Part shown: positions 10,878-22,182 of the stretch, piece by piece | Layout: each line of letters opens with the position of its first letter | How positions within the stretch are numbered: the stretch's first letter is position 1 | Assembly (NCBI GenBank): GCA_032690845.1 | Contig: CM064417.1 | Coordinates: 36,214,432-36,278,431 of the forward strand | Length of the DNA: 64,000 nt | Direction: 5' to 3' | DNA from: Eleusine coracana subsp. coracana | Lineage: Eukaryota; Streptophyta; Magnoliopsida; Poales; Poaceae | Translations under genes and position numbers: made by a program | The notes under the pieces: generated by a model | Told to the model about the DNA's origin: nothing | Database searches by the model: none | What the model saw: only the letters and a program-made list of their open reading frames with translations

Positions 10878-12076
10878 ATAAAGACATAAGACCTTTAACC
10901 TTAATGGATAGGCTAAAAGGTAAAAGCGAGGATATAGAAAATCTTGATGAAATCAATGTAGAAATTGATCTGGAAAAATATCAGAAGGATACCTTAAGAA
11001 GAATAAAACCACAACAAATATATCATATGGGATTTTTTGAAAGTAGAAGTGGTTTATATAGAATATCTCGGGAAGTTGAATTAAGTGTTTTGACAAAACC
11101 AGTAGAATCAAAAATTGTAAGTAGACAAATTGAAAATAGTTTGAAATATTCAGGTTACAAATACATTCATCAAGGAATGTATATAATTGGAATCAAAAGG
11201 ATGACAAGAAAAAAATTAGGCACAAAAGTTTTAATAACTTTGTTAGACAAAAGATGGGACACAATTAATAAAGCGGCATTAGGATTTTTAGAAGGAGACA
11301 TGAATGAAAGTAGTTTAATAACTTATATAGCTCCAGACTTAATTATGCCTATAAAAGAGTTTATAGAAAAAATGAGTTTTGGTTTTCAAACCAAAGGATA
11401 TGAAGAATTTAAAAGAACAAATTTGTTAGTAAGCATAGAATTTATCGGTAGACTAACAAATAATAGCAGTACAAAATATAAGGTAAATGTTAATGATGTA
11501 ATACAAAATATGCAATCAAAAGGAATTAATTTTATGAGTGCTCTAAAAATAAATTCTGAAGAGAGAGCAGGAGAAGAACGGGATATAGGTGAATTAGTAC
11601 AAAAGAAGGAGATTTTGCACATACCTGAAGACTATATCAGCTATGAGAATAATAAGGGAAACACTAGTATTAGATTTATAAATTATAAGACAAGATCTTT
11701 AGATGATTCGGTTTCTGTTGTGACAGAACAAGAAATAAATAATAGTAGAAGACATAGTATCTCAGAATTCATGGAGAAACCTGATATAGACATAGAAATA
11801 AGTTATTGTGAAGATAAATTAAAACAAATAAATACTGAATATAATAGTTCTATGTTACACGAATGGCCAAAAATTAGAGAAAAAGAACTTTACTTTTTTA
11901 GAGAACTAGCAAGGTTAAAAAGAATTAAAAAAGATAAAGAAAATTCTACGAGATGCTCAGATATCAAGAAAGAGGTTAAGAATAAGATAGATATCACTTA
12001 CAAAGAAAATCAATTAATTACTAAAGAAAAGAATATGGCTCAAGAAAATACTTCACCAATAAGTGAAGAAGAATAA
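10826..12076 (+). pseudogene. Pararetrovirus polyprotein start: 30K-type movement protein, copy A
   Basis: This frame matches the N-terminal part of the tungro/badnavirus polyprotein. Residues about 110-240 resemble the 30K movement-protein superfamily, including a GFLEGDMN stretch near 11283, followed by a charged linker. Such proteins enlarge plasmodesmata for cell-to-cell spread. The frame ends at a TAA (12074-12076). At the same place copy B reads through into the coat-protein region, so this stop is a nonsense change within the polyprotein, not a natural gene end. I assign it to an endogenous rice tungro-like virus because of the whole gene order. Confidence 0.8.
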
Positions 12077-13768
12077 TGGAGCATGAATGAGAAATTATTA
12101 CAACAAAGTTTTGAGGAAGAAGAAGAATTAGTAAATGAAATTTATAATGAAGAACAACTTGGAAATGATGCCGAAGATCATAATGATTTTATAGATTCTT
12201 TAGATGATATAGGATTACATAACTTAGAAAATGCTATGGAAGCAATGGATGTAGGGATTAGTAAAAGAAAAAGATATGGTGATGACTCAGTTAAAAGTGA
12301 AGGGGAGCAACAAAGACCCTCTAGATCAGCAGGAACTTGGCCACCACCAAAAGAAGAATTCCCATATAATTACATCCCAGGTCAATATGCTTACATGGGC
12401 TCCAAAAAGAGAAATTTTGAAAAACCAATAAAATTCCAAAATTACAAGAGTGAAGGAGCAATACTAAATTTATTTGCATATGACCCAATAGATTGGCCAA
12501 ACGTGCTAAGTGTTTGGAAAGGATTAATAGTTCAAAAATACATATAAAATCAGCATAATATAGGAAATAGGGTAGAAGATATGATAACTTATTTAGAAAC
12601 ATTTTTAGGTGAAGAAGCAAGGGTTCTATGGGAACAATTGGTAGAATCATGTCCAGATAAGTATGAAGAATTGAAAAGAGCTGGAAGCAATCCATATAAT
12701 TTTGTAAATATAATATCACATCTTATCATAGCAGAAGATCCAGAATTAGGTAATACTGCTTTGCAAAATGAAAGATTAAGAGAGATAGAAAAATTAACAC
12801 TAATAAATTAGAAAGGTATAAAGGAATTTTCACAACATTATTTATATAATGCAACCACTGCTAAGTAAGGATTTAATCAAGGAGTAGTAGAAAGGTATTT
12901 TAATAAGCTACCAGATCCCTTAGGCAGTATGATATTTGAAGAATATAAAAAAGAAACTCAAGGACAAGTCATTAATATATCTCAAGCCATAACATTTGTG
13001 TTCAAACAGTTAAGGAAAATATGTACAAGCATACAAGCTCAAAGATCCATGAAACATTCAGACTATAATTTTTGCAATAATATAGTTCAAATACCTTTAA
13101 CATATGGAGAAGAAAGACATAGAAGTAAAAAGTTCAGAAAACCTCAGCGAAAGTACAATAATCCTAGAACAAAGAGAAGATATTTTTTAAGAAGATCTGA
13201 TAATAGGACACCATTCTTACATAAGAGAAATGTAAGACGATATAATCCTAGGAAGAATTATGATAAGACATGTAGATGCTTTATATGTAATTCACCCAAT
13301 CATCTAAGTAAAACCTGTCCTAATAAAGGTCAGAAAAGATACTCTAGTAAATATGAAGAACAAGAGAAGGTATTTATAGTGGATAGTGTCAATGAGAATA
13401 TCCTAATGTGCGATGATGAAATAAAAGATGATGAGTCTATATACTCCATCATGGAAACAGATGAAATAGAAAATATTGAAACAGAGTATGAATCAAGTGA
13501 TGAGAAATCAGATTTAACAGAGGATTTAGCTGGATTAAAAATTGAAATGATGAATCAAATAGAGTGTGAACATGACTGGATAAGAGGAAAGGGAGACTAT
13601 AATATAAAGTGCACCTTTTGCATATATTACCCAAGTCAAGATAATAGAGCCACATGTAGTGTGTGTCTTAAACAAGCATGCCTTGAATGTCTGAAAACAA
13701 AGAAGCAAGCTTGGAGATATGAAGTAGAATTTGAACCAGAAGATAAAATTTTATCTAGTAGAGTCTGA
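12077..13768 (+). pseudogene. Pararetrovirus coat-protein region with zinc knuckle, copy A
   Basis: The region encodes the acidic pre-domain, the capsid core and the nucleic-acid-binding part of the polyprotein. A Cys-His knuckle (CX2CX4HX4C) lies at 13277-13318 after an Arg/Lys-rich stretch. A second cysteine cluster of the CX2C...CX2CX4CX2C kind lies near 13611-13692. This pair is typical of badna- and tungroviruses. The frame is broken by stops at 12545-12547, 12809-12811 and about 12866, and at 13766-13768. Copy B has a different set of breaks. Confidence 0.82.
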
Positions 13769-14540
13769 ATATTAGAAAATAGAATAAATAAGTTAGAAGA
13801 AGAATTAGAAATATTACAAGCAAAGGTTGAAAACAAAACTGCAAAAGAAGATGAAATTATTGAATGTCAGGAAGAAAATTTAACTATAAAAAACAATAAG
13901 AATAATAAGATTATTCAATTAAGAGAGGCTTTGATAAGCTTTGGAAATAAATACACAGTAAGATTGCCATTCAAAGAAATATTAGGCATAAGGATCCCAG
14001 TAAAAATAAAATTAAGACCAAATATTACATATAAAATACTAGCCTTAGTAGACACAGGATGCACTAAAAATATCATCCATGACAAATATTTTATTAGATG
14101 CCCTGAAATAGTACATACTATAGATAATAATAAGGCAGAAGTCTCCACAGATATGTGAGGAATAAGAAAAGTCCATAATCAATTAGCTTATAATATAGAA
14201 GCATACATAAGTGATACAAAATACATAATAGATGAAATTACAATAAGAGATCTATCTATGATAAATGATGAAATGATAATTGGGCTAAGGTTTTTATAAC
14301 AATCAGTACAAACAATAATTATACATGAACATGGAATTACATTTATCCCACGACAAGATAATGTTCCATATATTTATGAAGTTAAAAAGCGCCATGGGAC
14401 ACAACAAATTTGCAATATTAATATAGATAATTCTAGTCCACTCCTAGATACCGCATTACCTAAAGAAAACACAAACCTTGAACTGAGCTCAAATATAGAA
14501 GAATATTATATAGAAAATTCTAACCTAGAATGCATTGGGT
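13769..14540 (+). pseudogene. Pararetrovirus aspartic protease region, copy A
   Basis: A coiled-coil stretch (about 13775-13850) leads to a retropepsin-like domain with the DTG active-site motif at 14051-14059, read in the frame starting at 13931. Family proteases cut the polyprotein into mature parts. Stops at 14156-14158 and about 14297 break the frame, and another TGA falls near 14543. The domain order coat, protease, reverse transcriptase is as in the family. Confidence 0.75.
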
Positions 14541-15615
14541 TATGATCATTTGCACCAAATTGGTATAGAGATATAAAGTCTAAAAAAGATATAGAGAAGA
14601 TAGTACAGAGACATGAAGATATTCAAATAATTGGTGAAATACCTATGAAGCATTCGGAGAAAAATGGTATAGTATGTAAGATCAATATAATAAACCAGTA
14701 GAAGATTAAATCCAGAATGGTCATTAATTACAAAAGATTAAATGACAATACAGTAGAAGATGCTTTCAATATTCCAAATAAACAAGAATTAATTAATAGG
14801 ATACAAGGTAGTAAATATTTTTCAAAATTTGATTTAAAAGTTGGATTTTGGCAAGTTAAAATGACAGAAGAATCAATCGAATGGACTGCATTTACATGTT
14901 CTCAAGGTCATTTTGAATGGCTTGTTGTGCCATTAGGACTAAAAAATGCGCCTGCTTTATTTCAAAGAAAGATGCAAAATATTTTCAATGAAGCTCAAGA
15001 ATTTATATTGGTATATATAGATGATATACTAATTTTTTCTAAATCTTATAAGGAACATATAACTCATCTTGAAGTATTCTTTAGAAAAGTAGAACAAAAT
15101 GGTTTAATATTATCTAAAAAGAAAATGGAAATTTGCAAAGAAATAATTAATTTTCTTGGTCATGAAATAGGAGAAGGGAAAATATATTTACAAGAACATA
15201 TTGCAAAGAAAATATTACAATTCCTTGATACCATGAATGATACTAAGGTTTTATAGCAATTTTTAGGAATTGTCAACTATGCAATAAATTACATAGATAA
15301 CTTAGCAAAGCTTGCAGGTCCATTATATTCAAAATTAAGAAAAAATGGCCAAAAATATTTTAACTCTGAAGACATAAAGTTAGTAAGAACCATAAAAGAA
15401 AAAGTGAAGAATTTATAACCACTAGAGTTACCTCTAGATGATAATTATTTTATTATAGAACTGATGCCTCTAAGGAAGGTTGGGGTGCAATATTAAAACA
15501 AAAACCTAATAAATATTCCCCCAAGACAGAAGAAAAAATATGTCAATATGCTTTGGGAAGTTTTAGCTATATTAAAAACTATGAATAACACTGATGGAGA
15601 AATTTTAGCTATATT
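14541..15615 (+). pseudogene. Pararetrovirus reverse transcriptase and start of RNase H, copy A
   Basis: The reverse transcriptase has the YIDD catalytic box at 15014-15025 in an open stretch from 14717 to 15256. Near 14700 the copy lacks roughly 150 bp that copy B retains (about 27160-27350), so the entry to the polymerase is deleted. Stops lie at 14699-14701, 15254-15256 and about 15417, with a frameshift near 15460. The RNase H domain starts, then ends at about 15615, where the sequence switches to an inverted segment of the ORF4-like region. The copy cannot make an active polymerase. Confidence 0.82.
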
Positions 15616-16211
15616 TTCATTGAAGTATTACCTTCTTCTTTTACCTTGAACCCAACTGGTTCTTTCAATTTTGTAATTATTGGTTCTTCAGAATTTTTCT
15701 TATTTTTTTGTACCAGCCTATAATTCTGAATATAATCTTTTGCAGCTGGTTCTATATAATAATTTGGTCCTATAGCCATTCTAGCTTTGGCCAATGCTTC
15801 ATCTACATCCATATATTTTGCAAATGATGGGGATCCCTTTCTTCTTTCCATGTCTTTCTTTAGGATCACTATTTCTTCAAAGGATGTATATATTCCTGGC
15901 CTCTTTCCATTGAATATTACATATAAAGGCTTTAACTGTATATTTTCTGGGTATTCTGATGATTGTAGCATTCCATTGATCATATGAAAGTATTCAGAAA
16001 GGCTATTTAATATGGCCAAATAATACCCTTTGTATTCGTTCTTATTGTTACAATGGTACCAAAAATTATCTAGTAGACATTGTTGAACTTCGTCCACAAA
16101 AATATAATTTTTGGGCTTGAATTTAAAAGTATTATCTGAAAAAACTTTCAGCTTATTATCTGAACCAAAGGTATAGTATTCGACTTCGGGTGTATTCATT
16201 GCTTTCTTCAT
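15609..16211 (-). pseudogene. Pararetrovirus ORF4-like protein with viroplasmin-like motif (copy B side), truncated
   Basis: A 200-codon frame starts at an ATG (16211-16209) that overlaps the TGA of the preceding RNase H frame as ATGA. Its place, just downstream of pol, is that of tungro virus ORF4 (P46). Around the middle it contains VIFNGKRPGIYTSFEE, similar to the viroplasmin/RNase H1 N-terminal motif found in caulimovirus inclusion-body proteins. Known ORF4 proteins are about twice as long, and the frame ends at the inversion junction at about 15.61 kb, so the C-terminal half is probably missing. The similarity is by eye only, and the function is unknown. Confidence 0.62.
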
Positions 16212-16324
16212 TCCTGCAAAATGGAAGAGCGCGAAAACAAGTGAGGCAACTTGTTATCTTTACCCTTTATATGCTCAAAATGAACTTTATAACCATTTCC
16301 AGTAATGATATCTTCAAATAATAT
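16208..16324 (-). pseudogene. End of pararetrovirus RNase H, copy B, separated by the Athila insertion
   Basis: Read on the minus strand, this segment has the typical RNase H end with HIKGKDN and FSR motifs, then stops at TGA 16210-16208. Its upstream partner lies at 26200 on the other side of the Athila-like element. About 20 residues between the two pieces are absent. That fits a deletion which also removed the outer part of the left LTR. Confidence 0.75.
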
Positions 16325-17044
16325 CCACTGGTTTTTTGCACTATGTAATGGGCAAAAGTGTATTGGCCGATACACTAATGAAAGGGAAAAAGATAGATGT
16401 GCAATAATGTTCATCACATAGATTAAATTCATCGAGAGAGTATCCACAAGTATGAGAGTTACATGACCAGATCCCCGCACCGGAGAAGAGAATATGAGAC
16501 TACTCACTCGTCCTTTCGCTAGAACGTGCACGAGCCGATCGACGCAAGTGTCACGCCGATCGGCGCGACCTCCCTTCTGGTGGATCTCGTCGGTGTTGAC
16601 CAACCTTCGCCGCCAATATCCTGGAACCCTAGTTCTAATAATTGATTCTCATGATCGCTGTCTCTCTCGTTCTCTCTTGGCTCTTGATAATTATGTTTCT
16701 TTTATACTCGAGGGGATTAGGTCAACTTCCACCGACTCTAACTCATACTGAGCTGGGCCTTCGTCTTTCCTGGATCGGATCGTGTTTTTGTCATCTTCTC
16801 CTGCAGCGCCGATCAGCACAGGCCCGTGCCGATCGGCGCGACTTCGTATCTAGCCCATCTTCGTTACTCTTTAGTTCTTTATCCATAATTGCCCTGTTTT
16901 ACACCTGTTTCCTACGATTACATCCAAAACAGAACAACTACAAATATATGCAAATATGGGGTTAATTGTTAGTCCAAACCACCAAATTAAGACGCAAAAC
17001 ATCCCTTTTTGGTAGATAAAATGGGCGTCTAGAAATCAACAACA
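16325..17044 (-). repeat. Athila-like 3' LTR, outer 320 bp deleted
   Basis: Direct repeat of 25451-26199. The first 321 bp of the LTR (25130-25450 in the right copy) are missing. The join to viral sequence lies in CCACTGGTTT (16325-16334), which is present both in the LTR (25451-25460) and, by its coding sense, in the virus. The inner end AACAACA at 17044 is followed by the polypurine tract. Paired dyads lie at 16533-16568 and 16806-16840. Confidence 0.87.
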
Positions 17045-18439
17045 GTTCCCCCACACTCAAATCATTGCTAGTCCTCGAGCAATACAAAATCAAATATGTA
17101 ATAAGATATTTCACACCATCTCTCATGCAATCAATCTCAATCATCATTTTTACTCGTTATCCCACCAAAAAGATTTTCTCTCATCTCCTTTTAACCAATT
17201 GGCATATCATACTTGAACTGAATCAAATTACCACAAAAATTTTTCAAAAACAATTTTAGTTCTCCTCAACTCATCTTTTAGCATCAAAGATCAAGCATTT
17301 GGTCCTCTCTAGGTCTCTCAAGTGTATTTCCTTCCCTCTCCTATCTAATTAAGGATTTTATGTGGATCTTGGAGGGCTATATAACTAAATTAAACCATAA
17401 GATTAACTATGTCAACAATATGCTCAATCATGCCTATTAAGAAAGAATTTTCTTGGAAAAGAACTTTTAATGGAGAAGAGGAATGTAGAAGATCTAAAAA
17501 CAAATTTCAATGAGAACAATGGCAAAGAATGAGAAATAAACAGAAATCTGCTTTCTTTGATGACCTTACTGCCTTTCAGAGAATATATTTTTTTCTTTAC
17601 CTCTTTTTTTATAATAACCTCTTTTTTTCTTTCTTTTGCAACAGCGCCGATCGGCGCAACACTGCGCCGGTCGGCGCGGTCTATGTTTTCTTTTCTTTCA
17701 CTTTTTTTTCTATTCCCGATATGATCAGCAATTTCTGTCTTGTATCAGCAGCGGAAATTTTCTGAATTCCCTTTTATTGAGAATATAGGTTGTATCAAGG
17801 AGGAGGGAGAAACAAAGATGTATGGTTTTCATGATAGCAAGGAATTTAATTGGATAAGAATGACTAGAAATACAGAGATAAACAAAATAGATCATCCTTT
17901 CCTAACTCGGTCGAAATCATGAGCAAAAAGTTGACAAAGTTACTTACAATCCACTTAGTTCAAATGTGTAGCTTGCTCTCATTCACTCGGCTATGTAGGC
18001 ATATTTAGACCTTGCTTTTGCTTTAGCTTATGATGAGTCAAAAGAAATTTTCACAAATACAAAGATCAAAAGTTAAGTGGTAACCAACAAATTCAAGTAA
18101 TCAACCAATCGATCATCAGAAAGACAAGATAAATAGCATGGGGCACTTTCAATTTGACAATCGACACTAACTTTATCAAAGACAATGCAATAATTCAAAC
18201 TACATAAAAGACCTTGAAGCAACTCTCAACATGACTCGTGAATCTCTTAAGCACACACACAAACTTAATTAAACACTCATTAAGAAAAACAAATGAGAAA
18301 CTAGACTCAAAAACACATAAAAACTATGACTAATGGCAAAGCCCTTCCCCCACACTCAAAATTTGCAATATCCTCATTGCAAGATAAGAAACTCAACACA
18401 CTAATCATGCAGACCATGCCTGTTCAAGACTTGGAAAAT
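17045..18439 (-). other. Athila-like 3' non-coding region with two polypurine tracts
   Basis: Between the LTR and the last ORF lies about 1.4 kb of AT-rich sequence. On the minus strand the tract GAGTGTGGGGGAA at 17046-17058 directly abuts the LTR and is the expected plus-strand primer. A near-identical tract lies at 18346-18358. A paired dyad occurs at 17644-17679. No supported ORF is present. Confidence 0.65.
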
Positions 18440-19969
18440 TCATCTTATACTCCTTATGAGAAAAGTGTAGTCCGCTTCGTTCATCTCGATTGTATCCTGG
18501 ATTCTGCGGTCCACATCTCTTTGATGCCTGTAAGCACGATCTCTTTCTAGATACAGGCACTCAATGTTTCTTTGACAGACAGGACAACAAGCAGGCAGTT
18601 GCAGGTTATGATTTTCAATGCTATAAGGGGAGGCACTATTGAAATTCCTATGAGCCAATCGGTGCAAAGGCTGAGCCGATCGGCGCAGTGGTGTTCTTCC
18701 ACCATTGCGACTTCCTCCACTTCCTTTTGCATTACCATTAACTCTTGTTGAAGTTCCTGCTGTCCTGTCTTTACTGCATTCTGCAAGTGTTCCCCCATTT
18801 TTGAACTTAGGACTACCAAAGCTTCTTCGCATATCAAAATCATCACTGAAATCTCCAGGCACACTAGGATCACCGCTTTCCAAAGTTTCCAAATAGTATG
18901 ACGTATTTATGTCGCTATCCCATTCGGAATACTTTTGAATTGGCTTACCCGATAGTCTAGCAGATCTGCGAACCTCTGGTGTAGTCTTACACTTCTTTGC
19001 AGCAGGTTCTTCGTCTTCACTTGGCAGAGCCGTCAGATCAATAAATTCAGCCATCTTCAGGTCATGTCGATCGGCTCTAGTGTCGCGCCAATCAGCGCAG
19101 CTAGCAGCTTCCTTCATATACTCAGCTAACTGCTCTAGATTACGCTCACAGATCACCTTATTCTGCTGCCTCGGTAAAATCTCATCATTAATTTCCTTAG
19201 GCGTCCTCCCTCTAGGAACTGCGCGATAGCCATCATCATATATTAAATCTCTAGGTATGAAAGCTGGATCTTCTGCCAATTAGAGTTCAACCTTGCGTTG
19301 AAGATCTTTAGCACAAAAGAGACACTTGCAACCCTCAATACAACTATTCCTATGAATCTTATTTTCTTGAAAACTTTCCCAATCGGTAAGAACCCTGGTA
19401 AAGTATTCATCCCTTCTAGCTTGAAGATCCTTCTCCGCATCCCGCTGGTACATAGGTTCTTCGGCTTCCTCTCGCAGCTTGAGTTCATACTTGGCGGCAA
19501 TGTCATGTTCACTATAAAGTCGACACCTATGGATTGTGAGGGTGCTCTCTTCATCTAGCTCTTCCTTCTCTTGCTTAGTCAATGATCTTTTGAAAGATAG
19601 GAAATCCTCATACGACAAGGGCTTAGCAAGATCAAGAAGAATTTCCATGGTATACCTTTGAGAAACTTCTTTACTTTTAATAGGCGCTACATATTTTCCT
19701 TTGTGCATCAATACTCTCTTCATCATCTACCAAAGTTCATTGTCCATCTTCACCTTGTCGGCGTTCCACGCATCAGCTTTGCTTTTCTTCATTAATTTCT
19801 TCCACAGATCTGACCAGACCACGGGATCATCTCGTGTTGGTGTTAACACTTTGTCGACTTCTTCCCAAGACCAATTTGCAGAGGGCTAAGGAAATCCGCC
19901 ACCGAGCCGATCAGCTCCACAGTTGCGCCGATCGGCTCCGCCTTGGTTTCTGCCCGATCCGCCGCCTTC
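18440..19969 (-). pseudogene. Extra ORF downstream of pol in the Athila-like element, function unknown
   Basis: Sense-strand ORF in the env position. The frame appears to start at ATG 19969, has an early stop near 19889, reopens for 148 codons (to 19280) and, after a TAG, runs 279 codons to 18440. It is Lys/Glu-rich with a Cys pair (CKCLFC) and, later, another Cys pair (CPVC) and the stretch RRSARLSGK, which suggests a nuclear or nucleic-acid-binding protein more than an envelope. I see no signal peptide or membrane helix. Three paired dyads lie within it (18653-18687, 19066-19099, 19904-19939) and one in the spacer before it (20157-20193). Family unknown to me. Confidence 0.55.
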
Positions 19970-20289
19970 CATCGCTTCTGCTCTTAGGGTTTGTTCTAGT
20001 GACGATGTAATACGAGTTGATCCGTAGGTTTGCTGTCCCCTCATATTTATATCCCTTGATTTCCAATTGGACTATGACTCTTTCTCTTATTCGTGGAATT
20101 TAATGAGTCTTAAAAAGGCAAGGTTCGAAACTGACTCAAAAACCAAAAGGACTCTGCCGCGCCAATCGGTGCAGGGCTACGCCGATCGGCGCGGTACACT
20201 AAATTACCAAATCAGAAAAAGAAAAACTACAGAAATCAAAATACATACAAGCCTTTATTTTACGTCGTTAAGCTCGACCACACGGGGTA

Positions 20290-22182
20290 CTAAGCAGTGA
20301 AATACACATCAAAAAATTTTAATTCAAATGTTTCGGGTTCTAGGTATACCTTTAGACGTTGTCCATTCACCGTGTACTTGTTTCTCTTGCCATCCATTAT
20401 GATTACCGCTCCCGAAGGTAACACCGTATTCACAAGATAAGGTCCCTCCCATTTGCTTTGCAGTTTGCCTTTACCAAATAATCTTAATCATGAATTAAAT
20501 AGGAGCACCTGATCTCCTTCCTTGAATTCCTTCTTCAAAAGCTTCTTATCGTACCACTTCTTTGTTTTCTCTTTGTATATGGCTGCATTTTCATATGCAC
20601 ACAATCGCATCTCTTCCAATTCACTTATTTGTATCTTTCTTTTCATGCCAGCGTCATCAAGATCCAAATTCATTTCCTCTATAGCCCAATAAGCCTTATG
20701 TTCCAATTCCACCGGTAGGTGACACGACTTTCCATAGACAAATTGATATGTTGTCATACCAATCGGTGTCTTGAATGCCGTCCTATATGCCCATAACGCT
20801 CCATTAAGCTTTGTGGCTCAATCTTTTCCTTCCTTTATAACAATCTTCTGCAGAATTACCTTTAATTGCTTATTTGAAGTTTCTGCTTGTCCATTCGTCT
20901 GGGGATGGTAGGCTGTTCTAATTCTATGTTCAACTCCAGATTTGGTCAAAAACCTAGTAAATTCTCCTCCTGTAAAATGGAATCCTCCATCTGTAATTAT
21001 TATCCTTGGTACTCCGTACCTAGGAAATATCTGCTCCTGAAGTATACTCCTTGATTCTCTTGTAGTATTAGCCTTGCATGCCTTTGCTTCGACCCACTTG
21101 GAGACATAATCAACGGTGACCAATATGTAATTGAAACCATGAGAATTCACGAACGGTCCCATAAAATCCATACCCCAAACATCAAAGATATCAACTTGAA
21201 GATTGTACTTAAGAGACATTGCATTCCTACTGTTAACATTCCCTATTCGTTGGCATTGAGCACATGTTGCAACATGCCTTTTTGCATCTTTGTGCATAGT
21301 AGGCCAATAGAATCCACTCGCCCATACCTTTGCCTGTGTTCTGAAGTAGCCATAGTGTCCCCCATAATCTGAAGAATGACATTTTGCTAAAATGCTCGCT
21401 CGTTCTTCTCTGGGTATACATCTCCGTACTGCTCCATCCTCGCAATACCTATACAAGTATGGGTCAGCCCATATAAATTTTCTCATTTCACTCTTAACTC
21501 TTTTCCTTGTGTTCTTATTCATTAGATTAGTTTGTCCCTTAAAACCTTTGACAATATCCATCATCCAGTTCTCTCTATGATAAAATGCGGCAAACAACTG
21601 TTCTTGTCGCATTTCATCACTTATTGGATCAGTTGATGATGATTCAAGACGAGATAAATGATCTGCTACAGAATTTTCTACTCCTTTCTTATCTCTTATC
21701 TCCAAATCAAATTCTTGCAGCGTCAATACCCATCGCATTAACCGAGGCTTAGACTCCTTCTTTGAAACCAAGTACCTTATAGCAGCATGATCAGTATAAT
21801 TGATCTGCGCCTCATTCAAAGTTTTGCTAGCATAATAAATAGCATGCACTTTACCTTCCTTCTGTTGTCCAAGAACAGCTCCAACTGCATAGTCACTTGC
21901 ATCACACATAATTTCAAAAGGTAAACTCCAATCAGGTGGCTGCATAATGGGTGCAGAGCATAGAGCTTCCTTTAATCTTCTGAAGGCCAAGAGTCTTTTC
22001 TCGTCCATAACAAATTCTGTATCTTGCTTTAACAATTCTATCAGGGGTTTAGCAATCTTCGAATAATCCTTAACAAATCTACGATAGAAGTTGGAATGTC
22101 CAAGAAAACTCCTCAAAGTTGTAAGATCAGGGGGGGGGGGGGGAGGGTAATTTCTCAACTGTAGATACCTTTGCCTTATCAA
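20290..22182 (-). pseudogene. Athila-like RNase H and integrase
   Basis: The minus-strand frame from 22182 starts after a poly(C/G) frameshift and carries the connection domain (LRSFLGHSNFYRRF), RNase H with CDASDYAVGAVLG and ADHLSRL, then integrase with an HHCC zinc finger (ending CAQCQR) and catalytic Asp residues in GMDFMGPF and ITDGGFHFTG. A stop falls near 20815. The integrase tail continues as 20757-20488 and, after another stop, to a TAG at 20290-20292, just before the extra ORF. Such integrases insert the cDNA copy. Breaks are few, so the insertion is fairly young compared with the other elements here. Confidence 0.88.

Noticed and set aside
12077..13768. Coat and movement segments as separate genes
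   Set aside because: Copy B reads through the same place, so the split in copy A is a nonsense mutation.
16494..16965. Plus-strand frames in the Athila-like LTR, also in its other copies
   Set aside because: They repeat with the LTR copies, hold the dyads and match no protein; antisense or chance frames.
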